Assembly: GCA_900770195.1 (NCBI GenBank)
Contig: CAAGJI010000092.1
Coordinates: forward strand, 112,458-176,457
Source of the DNA: Oscillospiraceae bacterium
GTDB taxonomy: Bacteria > Bacillota > Clostridia > Oscillospirales > Ruminococcaceae
DNA length: 64,000 bases
Reading direction: 5' to 3'
In this document: positions 53,308 to 62,057 of the stretch, in pieces
Layout: each line of letters starts with the position of its first letter
How positions within the stretch are numbered: position 1 is the stretch's first letter
Notes under the pieces: model-generated
What the model saw: only the letters and a program-made list of their open reading frames with translations
Told to the model about the DNA's origin: nothing
The model's database searches: none
Made by a program: the position numbers and the translations under genes

Positions 53308-54731
53308 ACTCTATCCTCCGAATCTGCAAATATTACTTCACCAACTGCGTTATCATCTGCGTTGTCTGCATTATCCGCATCACCTGAATTATCATCTGAA
53401 TTTACTTCATCTGAAAAACCTTCTTCTGATACTCCTTCATCTGCACCGTCTTCACCGTCTGCATTGCCAACATCTTCGCCGTCAGCAGGCATATTTTCTG
53501 AATCATCATGTGTGATGTCTTCAACATTTGTTGTAACAGTTACACCGTCTTTGCAATATTCATCAGGATATGCAATCAAATCATCTTCTGATAATCCCTT
53601 GATAATTTCGCAATCGCCGCTGTTGTCATCTTTCTGACCAACTTCAACATATTTCTTTTCAAGCTTGTTTTTCTTGTTTGCTGCCCAAACGTATGTTTTT
53701 CCGTCATCATCTGTTAAAACATAGTCCTGCATAAGCCAAATTCCTTTTTTTTCAATGGCATCTGCCTGTCCGTAATCAGGTTCAATTATGACGTGCTGAC
53801 CAAGCATAAGATTTTCATTGCTGTCGAGTGTTACATAAAATGCATAGTTTGATGATGTTGAATAGTCATCACTGCCACCACCATAATTATACATATCATT
53901 ATTATTCTTTTCTGCTTCGTTTGATATTTCTGATATTTTGCCTGTCCATGTTACACTGCTGTCAACTCTTGATGTTATTATAACAGGTTCATCAACATAT
54001 AAAGCAGACATATTTTGTTCATTGACTTTTCCCTTTACTCTGAAATCACCATCTGCAATAATTGTCATAATTACATCAGGGTCAGTTGTATTATCACCTG
54101 TATTCTGCGAATCATCGCCTTTATTTTGTGAAACTTTGTTAAGCTTGTTTACAACACCGTCCATTTCAGCCGTTACTGTTGAATTTTCAATGGATTTATC
54201 AATCTGGGACATTTCAGATTTCTTTACTTTTATATCGTATTCAGCTTGTGATATGTCTGTTTTAAGTGACTGAATCTGTGTTGCAAAAGAAAACTGTTCA
54301 TCTGATGATGCTTTTTTCTTGTCTTTTTCAAGCTGTTCAATCTGTTTGTTTTTTGATTCAATGTCAGCACTGTTCTTGTCTATTTCAAGCTGTGCCTGTT
54401 CTTTTTGCAACTTCATTGAATCGACATCATATGAAAAGAGTTTGTCGCCTTTTTTTACCTGACTTCCCTCTTCAACATAAACTTCATTTATTTTTTTAGA
54501 AGAATCATACTTTACATTAAGTGATTTCTGAGTTTCAACAACACCTGAAAAACAATTTCCGCCATACATATTTGAAACGGCTGTATTATTGTCTGATACA
54601 GCAGAAACATAAACCTTTGCATCTGTTGAGTCGCTTTTCTTTGAATTTATTGCAGCTGCACTTCCTGCTACTATTGCAGCTGCTGCAAGTATTGCTGTTA
54701 CTGTTATTATTGCTTTCTTTTTCCCTGTCAT
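53304..54731 (-). CDS. HlyD/MacA-like membrane-fusion protein with an acidic C-terminal tail
   Basis: The 475-residue adaptor has a membrane anchor (about 6-26), a lipoyl half INEVYVEEGSQVKKGDKLF, a long helical hairpin (about 105-175) with coiled-coil character, the second lipoyl half AEMDGVVNKLNKVSQNKGD, and barrel strands through about 400. The last 75 residues are a Glu/Asp/Asn/Ser-rich tail without an obvious fold. It is the first gene of the operon, following a consensus promoter with an operator-like palindrome over the start point. GGGAG lies upstream of the ATG. Confidence 0.82.
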   Translation of the reverse strand: MTGKKKAIITVTAILAAAAIVAGSAAAINSKKSDSTDAKVYVSAVSDNNTAVSNMYGGNCFSGVVETQKSLNVKYDSSKKINEVYVEEGSQVKKGDKLFSYDVDSMKLQKEQAQLEIDKNSADIESKNKQIEQLEKDKKKASSDEQFSFATQIQSLKTDISQAEYDIKVKKSEMSQIDKSIENSTVTAEMDGVVNKLNKVSQNKGDDSQNTGDNTTDPDVIMTIIADGDFRVKGKVNEQNMSALYVDEPVIITSRVDSSVTWTGKISEISNEAEKNNNDMYNYGGGSDDYSTSSNYAFYVTLDSNENLMLGQHVIIEPDYGQADAIEKKGIWLMQDYVLTDDDGKTYVWAANKKNKLEKKYVEVGQKDDNSGDCEIIKGLSEDDLIAYPDEYCKDGVTVTTNVEDITHDDSENMPADGEDVGNADGEDGADEGVSEEGFSDEVNSDDNSGDADNADNADDNAVGEVIFADSEDRV

Positions 54732-54760
54732 AAGTTAATCTCCCTTTCAGTTTTTAATAT

Positions 54761-54781
54761 TGTACTATGTGGATTAGTACA
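54761..54781. promoter_or_regulatory. Palindromic operator-like site over the transcription start of the MacAB-like operon
   Basis: A perfect 7-bp inverted repeat, TGTACTA-N7-TAGTACA, covers 54761-54767 and 54775-54781. The predicted start of transcription from the adjacent promoter is near 54780, so a bound protein would block it. The form resembles sites of GntR (YtrA-type) or PadR repressors that control ABC exporters. No regulator gene is adjacent. Confidence 0.5.
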
Positions 54782-54786
54782 GTTAT

Positions 54787-54815
54787 ATTATATCACGTTG
54801 CCTTATGTTTGTCAA
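54787..54815 (-). promoter_or_regulatory. Promoter of the MacAB-like operon
   Basis: Full consensus TTGACA (54810-54815), 17 bases, TATAAT (54787-54792) on the minus strand, 56 bp upstream of the first gene. Confidence 0.88.
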
Positions 54816-54824
54816 TACATTTAT

Positions 54825-54862
54825 AAAAAAATCCGGAAATGTTTTCATCTCCGGATTTTTTA
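54825..54862 (-). terminator. Terminator of the glycosyltransferase operon
   Basis: On the minus strand AAATCCGGA and TCCGGATTT (with further ATG/CAT pairs inside) form the stem, followed by TTTTTTTAT. It starts directly after the stop of the gene ending at 54863. Confidence 0.85.
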
Positions 54863-55087
54863 TTATTTTGCCATTCCGCCAAGTTTTTGGGCTAGTTCAA
54901 TATCATCTGGTGTAACTCTTATATTAGTAACTATTTTTTCTCCGTCAGGTGGTGTGATACTGAGTTCAATTATACTTCCTACTTCAATTTTTCCCGATAC
55001 AGCATGAAAAAACATAGGAACTTTCGGATGATTCATTTTGAATTTTTCAAGAAGTGGTTTTATCTTCATTATATCCATTGGATTCAT
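54863..55087 (-). CDS. Small conserved-looking soluble protein of unknown function
   Basis: The 74-residue protein starts MNPMDIMKIKPLLEKFKMNH and contains FFHAVSGKIEVGSIIELSIT, then DGEKIVTNIRVTPDDIELAQ. It appears soluble and of alpha/beta type. I do not recognise the family. AGAGGAAAAACGCA lies upstream of the ATG. It is 16 bp after the GT2 glycosyltransferase gene and ends at a terminator, so it is probably the third cistron of that operon. An alternative start four residues in is possible. Confidence 0.6.
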   Translation of the reverse strand: MNPMDIMKIKPLLEKFKMNHPKVPMFFHAVSGKIEVGSIIELSITPPDGEKIVTNIRVTPDDIELAQKLGGMAK

Positions 55088-55103
55088 TGCGTTTTTCCTC
55101 TCT

Positions 55104-56051
55104 TTATTTAAGATACTTTTCTATTATATATTTCGGACGTTCTTTTGTTTCAAGATATACTTTACCGATATATTCGCCTATCATACCTACTGCAAAGAGA
55201 TTAAGTCCTCCAAGGAACCATATTGAAACCATTGTTGATGTCCAGCCGCTTATTGTTGCACCCATAAAGAACCTTACAAGTGAATAGATCAATATTATAA
55301 CAGCTATAATCATTACTACAACACCAAGAGTTGTTATCATTCTTATAGGTTTTGTTGAAAGTGATGTTATTCCCTCCCACGCAAAAGCAAGCATCTTTTT
55401 AAGCGGATATTTTGACTCACCCGCAAATCTTTCTTTTCTTGAATAGTAAACCTTATCACTCTTGTAACCTATCATAGGAACAATTCCACGAAGGAACATA
55501 TTTACTTCTTTAAAATCTTCAAGGTTATAAAGTGCACGTTTGCTCATAAGTCTGTAATCTGCATGATTGAATACAATATCCGCACCAAGCATTTTCATAA
55601 CTTTATAATAACCTTCAGCTGTGAATTTCTTGAAAAATGTATCTGTTTCTCTTGAACTTCTTACACCATAAACAATATCACAATTTTCATTATTGAATTT
55701 ATCAACCATTCCATCTATTGCATCTATGTCATCCTGCAAATCTGCATCAAGTGAAATTGCCGCATCACAATATTCTTTTGCAGTCATAAGACCTGCAAGC
55801 AATGCATTCTGGTGTCCTTTGTTTCTTGAAAGACAAACACCCTGAAAAATATTATTTTCCGCATGAAGCTTTTCAATAATTTCCCATGTTTTATCCTTAG
55901 AACCATCATTGACAAACATTATTTTACTTTCTTCAGATATTTTTTCTTTTTTTATAAGATTTGTCATTTTTTCAAGAAGCTGTTTTGATGTTTCAGGCAA
56001 TACCTCCTGTTCATTGTAACAAGGTATTACAAGATAAAGTATACTTTTCAT
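55104..56051 (-). CDS. GT2 glycosyltransferase (DPM1/GtrB-like, membrane anchored)
   Basis: The 315-residue family GT2 enzyme has VIPCYNEQEVLPETSKQLLE at the N terminus, VNDGSKDKTWEII, the DXD-type AISLDADLQDDIDAIDG, and LSRNKGHQNALLAG. Two C-terminal membrane segments (about 235-258 and 270-292) make it resemble GtrB-type enzymes that transfer a sugar from a nucleotide to undecaprenyl phosphate. The acceptor and sugar are not evident. Its ATG overlaps the end of the upstream polytopic gene (ATGA), which encodes a likely GT-C transferase that would use the lipid-linked sugar. Confidence 0.88.
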   Translation of the reverse strand: MKSILYLVIPCYNEQEVLPETSKQLLEKMTNLIKKEKISEESKIMFVNDGSKDKTWEIIEKLHAENNIFQGVCLSRNKGHQNALLAGLMTAKEYCDAAISLDADLQDDIDAIDGMVDKFNNENCDIVYGVRSSRETDTFFKKFTAEGYYKVMKMLGADIVFNHADYRLMSKRALYNLEDFKEVNMFLRGIVPMIGYKSDKVYYSRKERFAGESKYPLKKMLAFAWEGITSLSTKPIRMITTLGVVVMIIAVIILIYSLVRFFMGATISGWTSTMVSIWFLGGLNLFAVGMIGEYIGKVYLETKERPKYIIEKYLK

Positions 56052-57754
56052 TTTATTTTTTCCTCCGATTTAATCTTATTCAATTTTGCAGTGGCTGTAT
56101 CTCCTGCCACTGCAACCCTTTCACTTTTATCTGTAACTGTAAACATTCTTTCAAGAACAGGTCTCTTTTTAAACTGACCTGACATTTTATCATAAAGCAT
56201 ACATATGCCATATGCGGCAAATCCAAGAAGAAGTATATAATATGGCATTATATATTGCGATTTTCCCTCTGAAATTGTATGATATAAAAATCCGCCAAAA
56301 ACTGTTATAGGAAGTATCAGTGTTAAAACATTTTTATTTTTAATGCAGAACAAAAGTCCTATGCTTGATGATATAAAGACAAATTGTGCAATTATATCCA
56401 TCCATTTTTTTGCTGACTTTTCACCATTTCCGCATATATAATTTGCAATCTTACCTTTATCTTTGTACTGGAATCTTACCTGATTATTCCATAAGGACTG
56501 ATATGATGTTTCATTCCATTGTGAAACCGTTTTTAAATAAAAGAAATCATCTGCATACTGAGGATTTTTTGCAAAATAAGATACACGTTCCTTTATATCT
56601 TCTTTTGAAGCTTTACCTGCTTTTTTTGCATCACTATTGTTATCTGAAAAATTGAAAACAGTATACGATGCATTGTACCAACCAGGTGCAAGATCAGTTT
56701 CATTTAATCCCATGGCAATCCAGGATGCATAAGGTATTGAATCGCCCAATTCAATACTTGCTCTTTTTTCATATGAATATTTTACAACAGGTGATATTGA
56801 AGTTGAAAGAACAACAGCTATAATAACAAATGAAGCATCTGCAATAAAATTCTTTCTGCTTACAAATTTAATGGCAATAATCATAACCATAGCTATTAAA
56901 AATATAAGGTAATTTGATTTAATCATTATTGCAATTGCTATGAAAATTGCTGCAATCGCTGCAAATCTTAGTTTATCAGTTCTTAAATATTTTATTTCAA
57001 AATAAAATGCCCATACTGCAAACATAAGTCCCGGTATAACTCCGTAAACAAACACACTGAAAACAAGAGGTGCTGATGACAAAGTGAAAATTAAAGTTGT
57101 AATCGCACATATTCTGTTATCATTGAATAATTCCTTGTTCAGCAAAATCAAAGCACAATATATGAAAGCCAAATAAACAACATTTAAAACTTCTAAAAAT
57201 AATGCTGTTGTAAAAGGTGCAAAAATATTATGTATTCTTATGAGTATTTCATCAAAGAAAACATATCCAAGCTGATATGAATAATTGCGGAAATAATCTG
57301 AATCTTTAAGAAAAGAAAAATCATTCTGTGCAGCAAGAACAGATGCATCCAAAACTACTCCTGAATCTTCCGATGGAAGCACCTGTGATGAATAAACCCA
57401 TATTGTCCCAAATACTATTGTCCAGATTGTTATAAACAAAGCCATTGACCATACAGGTATTTTTTTGCTTCGTGGAATAATTATAAAACATAAAGCGGCG
57501 GAAATAATAAAATATATGATATTCATATAGAAAGAATCATTATAATATATAACGCTTTCTATTCTCTCTTTTATTGAATATACACAGGTTTCTACTCCTC
57601 CGCCTTCTCTTATGACTTCCATACCTGTTGTGTGCAATAACGATGTTAATGATAAAAACGCTAAAAATGCCAATACAACCAAGGAAATTGCATATTGGCA
57701 AAACTTTTCAAAACCATTATTGTTTGTACATTCTTTGTACGTTATCTTTTTCAA
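56048..57754 (-). CDS. Polytopic membrane protein, probable GT-C-type glycosyltransferase
   Basis: The 568-residue protein has about eleven membrane segments across the length and a sizeable extracytoplasmic loop near the N terminus and another near residues 330-430. The first large loop after the second and third segments contains Asp/Glu-rich SEDSGVVLDASV, as expected for acidic catalytic residues of GT-C enzymes. No motif gives the sugar. It probably uses the polyprenyl-linked sugar made by the adjoining GT2 enzyme to decorate a cell-surface polymer. The start appears to be a TTG at 57754, with GGAG about ten bases upstream; no ATG fits in frame. Confidence 0.62.
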   Translation of the reverse strand: MKKITYKECTNNNGFEKFCQYAISLVVLAFLAFLSLTSLLHTTGMEVIREGGGVETCVYSIKERIESVIYYNDSFYMNIIYFIISAALCFIIIPRSKKIPVWSMALFITIWTIVFGTIWVYSSQVLPSEDSGVVLDASVLAAQNDFSFLKDSDYFRNYSYQLGYVFFDEILIRIHNIFAPFTTALFLEVLNVVYLAFIYCALILLNKELFNDNRICAITTLIFTLSSAPLVFSVFVYGVIPGLMFAVWAFYFEIKYLRTDKLRFAAIAAIFIAIAIMIKSNYLIFLIAMVMIIAIKFVSRKNFIADASFVIIAVVLSTSISPVVKYSYEKRASIELGDSIPYASWIAMGLNETDLAPGWYNASYTVFNFSDNNSDAKKAGKASKEDIKERVSYFAKNPQYADDFFYLKTVSQWNETSYQSLWNNQVRFQYKDKGKIANYICGNGEKSAKKWMDIIAQFVFISSSIGLLFCIKNKNVLTLILPITVFGGFLYHTISEGKSQYIMPYYILLLGFAAYGICMLYDKMSGQFKKRPVLERMFTVTDKSERVAVAGDTATAKLNKIKSEEKIK

Positions 57755-57827
57755 ATTTCCATTCTCCTCTTACCAGTTGCTTAAATCTCATCTTTCTCGT
57801 TATAAAAAGAAAAATCAATCGATTTCT

Positions 57828-57856
57828 ATTATATCATAAATTGTATAATTTGTCAA
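57828..57856 (-). promoter_or_regulatory. Promoter of the glycosyltransferase operon
   Basis: Full consensus TTGACA (57851-57856), 17 bases, TATAAT (57828-57833) on the minus strand, about 74 bp upstream of the first start. Confidence 0.88.
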
Positions 57857-57896
57857 TAAATTAATTGAAAAATTTACTTTTCATATAAATTTACAC

Positions 57897-57926
57897 AAAA
57901 CGAGCGGCTTTATAGCCGCTTGTTTT
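57897..57926 (-). terminator. Terminator of the MetE-like gene
   Basis: On the minus strand AAAACAAGCGGCT pairs with AGCCGCTCGTTTT around a short loop, ending in TTTTGTG. It begins 8 bp after the stop. Confidence 0.8.
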
Positions 57927-57933
57927 AATTATA

Positions 57934-59052
57934 TTATCCCCAAACTTCTTCTGCAATTTTCTTGACAAGAGCAAGTTTTGCCCATTGCTGTTCTTCTGTG
58001 AGTTTGTTGCCTATTTCACATGAAGCAAATCCACACTGAGGACTAAGACAAAGTCTTTCAAGAGGAATATACTTTGCAGCTTCGTGTATTCTCTTGATAA
58101 CAGTCTGTTTATCTTCAAGTTCAGGTTTTTTTGATGTGATAAGTCCAAGCACAACTTTTTTATCAGGAGATACTTTTGCCAACGGTTCAAATCCACCGCT
58201 TCTTTCATCATCATATTCAAGAAGAAGTGCATTAACATTTTCCTGTGCAAAAACATAATCAGCTACTGAATCATATGGTCCGCTTGTAAAGTATGTTGAA
58301 TGATAGTTACCTCTGCAAATATGCGACGTTATAACAAAATCATCAGGTTTATTTTCAAGTGCAAGGTTGTTTACTGCAAGAAGCTGTGACTTTACTTCTT
58401 CAAGGTCAATTCCAAGTGATTTGTATCTCTGCTTTGCAGCATCACCTACAATTGCACCCCATGTACAGTCATCAAACTGAAGATTTCTACAGCCTTCTTC
58501 ATAAAATTGTTTTATAACTTCCTGATATGCAACTCCAATATCATGAATAAGTTCCTCATTTGTTGCATAATATTTTTTTGTGTTTTTAAAATTCTGCGGA
58601 ACAATCATCTGCTGAAATGTCTGTGCAGGTGCAGGAATTGTATATTTTGCAACTGTATTTTCATCTTCAAACTGCTTTAAGAATTTGAAATATTCAACAA
58701 AAGGATGTGCTTTTGCCTTGACTTTTCCTGTGAGATATGTGTCTTCAAGCTGTGCAACTTCATCATTAAACTGAACACCTGCAATTGCTTCTTTGTGTCC
58801 TATACCTTCAAATCCCCACATAAAATCAAGATGCCAGAATTTACGTCTGAATTCTCCGTCTGTGATTATGTGATAGCCTGCGGCTTTCTGTTTTGCAACA
58901 ACTTTGCGGATTTCTTCATCTTCAACTGCTGTAAGCTGTTCTCTGCTGATTTTTCCTTCTTCAAAATCTTTTCTTGCCTGTTTAAGATTTTCAGGTCTTA
59001 AAAAACTGCCTACAAAGTCATAGCGGCATGGTGATTTAATATCATTACTCAT
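57934..59052 (-). CDS. MetE C-terminal domain-like methyltransferase (YxjG/YxjH type)
   Basis: The 372-residue TIM-barrel protein resembles the catalytic half of cobalamin-independent methionine synthase as found in YxjG/YxjH. It starts with DFVGSFLRPENLKQARKDF and shows ITDGEFRRKFWHLDFMWGFE, FDDCTWGAIVGDAAKQRYK, SHICRGNYHSTYFTSGPYD and, near the C terminus, LCLSPQCGFAS, which carries the zinc-ligand Cys. His and Cys at the other expected metal sites are present (HICRGN). The methyl donor in this group is not certain. It has its own promoter (TTTACA-N17-TATAAT) and terminator. No S-box or T-box leader is visible in the short upstream region. Confidence 0.82.
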   Translation of the reverse strand: MSNDIKSPCRYDFVGSFLRPENLKQARKDFEEGKISREQLTAVEDEEIRKVVAKQKAAGYHIITDGEFRRKFWHLDFMWGFEGIGHKEAIAGVQFNDEVAQLEDTYLTGKVKAKAHPFVEYFKFLKQFEDENTVAKYTIPAPAQTFQQMIVPQNFKNTKKYYATNEELIHDIGVAYQEVIKQFYEEGCRNLQFDDCTWGAIVGDAAKQRYKSLGIDLEEVKSQLLAVNNLALENKPDDFVITSHICRGNYHSTYFTSGPYDSVADYVFAQENVNALLLEYDDERSGGFEPLAKVSPDKKVVLGLITSKKPELEDKQTVIKRIHEAAKYIPLERLCLSPQCGFASCEIGNKLTEEQQWAKLALVKKIAEEVWG

Positions 59053-59104
59053 TATTTTTTACCTCTCTTTTTTTAAATTTCATTATCATAATTACTATGC
59101 TTTA

Positions 59105-59133
59105 ATTATACTACATAATTTGATAAATGTAAA
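59105..59133 (-). promoter_or_regulatory. Promoter of the MetE-like gene
   Basis: TTTACA (59128-59133), 17 bases, TATAAT (59105-59110) on the minus strand. The leader to the ATG is about 50 nt. Confidence 0.7.
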
Positions 59134-59223
59134 ATACTTTATAACTTAACTAAACTATAGCTTTTGTTTATAACTGACAAATAAAATCTGATAACTATGA
59201 CAATTAAGATAACTATGATATTT

Positions 59224-61899
59224 TCACCCAAACACTTTTTCCTTCATAATAGAAAGATCAATCACATTAATTTTTTCATCACCATAAAAATCAGCCGCTT
59301 TCCAGTTTGCGAGTTTCACGTCAGGAACGCCGATAATCCATTTCTGAAGGAGAACAACATCTGCAACATCAAATTTTTTATCTGAATTGACATCGCCTTT
59401 TAAAACAGTTTTTTCACTTGTAATTGCATTCCATTTCTGACACGAATTTCCGTTCATATCCCACTGCTGAATATTTTCACCTATTTCAGTTCCAGCATTT
59501 TTCACTTCGATAACTTTGCCGGATGAAACAGATATTATTGAATATGTTTCGTCAATATTTTTCACAAACTTGAAAAGCATATCTTTGTCAGCATCATTAT
59601 GCGTTTTTATACAAAGATTACCATTTTCAATGCATAATCCATATTTTTCATTCATACACGAATTTACAAAATAGCTGTCTTTATCATAAGGAACAAGTTT
59701 CCATTTTTGACAATCAAATTCATTTGACTCCCATTGCTGAACGTTTGAACCATCTTCCATTTTTCCGTCTTTAATATCCATAACTAGACCGCTGTTTGCA
59801 TTTGAAAATGTATATAAAACATCTGTGTTCATTTCTGTTCCAAAAGCGTCAGCTGTTTCTAAAATCCAGTCTTGACAGTTTACACCATTTACTTCCCATT
59901 CCTGTATGTTTGCACCATATTCTTTACTTCCTGATGCAACTTCAACAGATGATTTTTCACCTGAAATTTTTGTAAGAATTTTATACGAACCGTCACTATT
60001 TTTTATAAATTTGAATTTTTGATTTTCACCGCCATTAAATTTATATATTTCGATATTTGTTCCGTTATCTGCTTTTTTACCTGCAACATCAAGTGCATAA
60101 ATCGCACCATCTCCTACTCCTGATATTATATAATAGTATCCATCACCTGCATCACATAAACGCCATGTGTTCCACTTGTCAGGAATATTTTTATTTTCTG
60201 AATCACTGCCATTCAAATCCCATTGCTGTACATTTGCATTATTTTCAGCGGCATTTCCTGCTACTTCCATATAAAGATTACTGTTAACATTTTTTATTGT
60301 ATAAACAGAACCATCTGTGAAGTTTGCTGTTTCATTTTCTCCTGAAAATACTGATTTATTATTCCCCCATATTGTTTGATTATTGCTTCCTACTGCTGTA
60401 AATGACATTACTTTTTTACCTTTTTCATTTTTTGCAGCAAGGAATTTTCCATAATATTTCTGATTGCCTATTGTAATTACAGCATCATTTGAACCTTCTT
60501 TTTCAGACCACGTTCCTGAAACTGCACCTGAAATTTTTCCGTCAGCGGAAAGTGTGATTTCAGTTGAATTATATATCTTTTTTCCTGTATCATTTCCGTG
60601 ATTTATATATTCATATTTACCTGCAATATCAGATGTTTTATAACCCGATTTATCAATATCATCTCCCTGATATTCATTTGGTGCAACAACAGGCCAACCT
60701 TGTTCATTAAACTGCATTGAATGAACTCTTACCTGATGAAATTCTGTTCCGTCATTAAATCTTGCGTGATAGAAAAGATACCATTTTCCGTCATCATCTT
60801 TTAAAACTGAATTATGTCCGCAAGCCATATATGCTGTATCGTTTGTGCTGAATTTATAGTTTCCCATAACTTTCAAACCGCACTCATCAAGATTTAAATT
60901 TGCACTCATAATTCCATTATTTCCGGCAGGGTCTTCAAACGGTCCGAGAGGATTTTTTGAACGGTATACACGCATATTATAACCGCCTTCTGAAAACAGT
61001 CCGCCAAATGTTACCCAAAGATAATAATATCCTGTTTCTTCATTATATTCAATAAAAGGACCTTCTCCTGATTTACGGTAACCGCCTATAAGTTTTGTTC
61101 CAAAATAGCTGTCAACCATTCTGCCATCAGCTGTTTTTCCTGTTTTCGGGTGAATACATTTGCCTGTTTTCGGGTCAATTTCAAGTGAAAAAATGCCTCC
61201 TGACCAGGAACCGTATACCATATACATTTTCCCGTCTGTATCATAATAAATTGTAGGATCTATTGCATTTGGAAATGCATAATTATTATATTTATTTTTA
61301 TTAAACCAGCCCGCATTGTAAGTCACTTCGCCTGAAGCAATAAGTTCATCGATATTTGTTGATGTGTATTTTTTGTTTACCTTTTTGGTATCGCTTGAAA
61401 CATACTGATCATCTGGTGTAAATCCTGTATAAATAAGAGTATCCACAAACTGATATGGACCTTCGATATTTTTTGAAACAGCATAGCAGATTACAGAACG
61501 AACATAGGTTGAAGAAGTGCAGAAATACATCACATAAGCACCCTTTGAACCATCTGTATTAATGTACTCAGGATTCCAGATAACATCAGGTGCCCACACA
61601 GCAAATCCGCCTTTACAGTCTTCTAAATCTTCACCGCACCAATCGAATGCTTTTTTCAAATTTTGGGATAAATCTCCAAATTCCGCATTATTTGGCGTGG
61701 TATAACCGTTTGTAAAAGTTACCCAGTTTTGCAAGTCAGAACTTTTGGCAGCCTCAACATGCGAGCCAAATATGTAATACTGCTTTGAAACAGGGTCCTT
61801 TATTATTGATGGGTCATGCACTGAAACCCTTGATGTGATTGTGGCGTTTACTTTTGGAATACTAAAGCTTATGCCTGTAAAAGTTAATATTCCCGCCAT
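59224..61899 (-). CDS. GH43-like arabinanase with ricin-type modules and dockerin; signal peptide interrupted by a frameshift
   Basis: The 891-residue frame encodes a five-bladed propeller GH43 domain (about 20-400): VHDPSIIKDPVSKQYYIFGS carries the base Asp, NAIDPTIYYDTDGKMYMV the second acid, and SGEGPFIEYNEETGYY the acid Glu. A beta domain (to about 515), two ricin-like modules with QQW repeats (about 530-680 and 690-815) and a dockerin at the end follow. The dockerin's calcium motifs read GDVNSDKKFDVADVVLLQKW and FYGDEKINVIDLSIMKEKVF. The expected start, ATG at 61928 after GGAGG, hits a stop five codons on; one extra base in the A7 tract (61914-61920) would restore MKVKKIISILMAGILTFTG, a signal peptide. 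In the sequence as given the frame starts at 61899 without a ribosome site. Confidence 0.82.
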   Translation of the reverse strand: MAGILTFTGISFSIPKVNATITSRVSVHDPSIIKDPVSKQYYIFGSHVEAAKSSDLQNWVTFTNGYTTPNNAEFGDLSQNLKKAFDWCGEDLEDCKGGFAVWAPDVIWNPEYINTDGSKGAYVMYFCTSSTYVRSVICYAVSKNIEGPYQFVDTLIYTGFTPDDQYVSSDTKKVNKKYTSTNIDELIASGEVTYNAGWFNKNKYNNYAFPNAIDPTIYYDTDGKMYMVYGSWSGGIFSLEIDPKTGKCIHPKTGKTADGRMVDSYFGTKLIGGYRKSGEGPFIEYNEETGYYYLWVTFGGLFSEGGYNMRVYRSKNPLGPFEDPAGNNGIMSANLNLDECGLKVMGNYKFSTNDTAYMACGHNSVLKDDDGKWYLFYHARFNDGTEFHQVRVHSMQFNEQGWPVVAPNEYQGDDIDKSGYKTSDIAGKYEYINHGNDTGKKIYNSTEITLSADGKISGAVSGTWSEKEGSNDAVITIGNQKYYGKFLAAKNEKGKKVMSFTAVGSNNQTIWGNNKSVFSGENETANFTDGSVYTIKNVNSNLYMEVAGNAAENNANVQQWDLNGSDSENKNIPDKWNTWRLCDAGDGYYYIISGVGDGAIYALDVAGKKADNGTNIEIYKFNGGENQKFKFIKNSDGSYKILTKISGEKSSVEVASGSKEYGANIQEWEVNGVNCQDWILETADAFGTEMNTDVLYTFSNANSGLVMDIKDGKMEDGSNVQQWESNEFDCQKWKLVPYDKDSYFVNSCMNEKYGLCIENGNLCIKTHNDADKDMLFKFVKNIDETYSIISVSSGKVIEVKNAGTEIGENIQQWDMNGNSCQKWNAITSEKTVLKGDVNSDKKFDVADVVLLQKWIIGVPDVKLANWKAADFYGDEKINVIDLSIMKEKVFG

Positions 61900-61965
61900 A
61901 AGAATAGAAATTATTTTTTTACTTTCATATATGTACCTCCATATATTAAAAATTAAACTGTCGAC

Positions 61966-61994
61966 ATTATAGCATATTATTTTTAAATTTTCAA
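61966..61994 (-). promoter_or_regulatory. Promoter of the GH43 gene
   Basis: TTGAAA (61989-61994), 17 bases, TATAAT (61966-61971) on the minus strand, with a GGAGG ribosome site about 25 bp downstream. Confidence 0.72.
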
Positions 61995-62003
61995 GGCTTT
62001 TTT

Positions 62004-62036
62004 TGTAAAAAAGCCCACTAATAAAATAGTGGACTT
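62004..62036 (-). terminator. Terminator of the 425-residue protein gene
   Basis: On the minus strand AAGTCCACTA pairs with TAGTGGGCTT (one G-T pair) around TTTTAT, followed by TTTTAC. It lies just upstream of the GH43 promoter. Confidence 0.8.
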
Positions 62037-62057
62037 AATTTTGTTTTGTGTTTTATA

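Noticed and set aside
59190..59218. Direct repeat GATAACTATGA, two copies 18 bp apart downstream of the GH43 gene
   Set aside because: Short and AT-rich, with no hairpin or promoter attached; could be chance.
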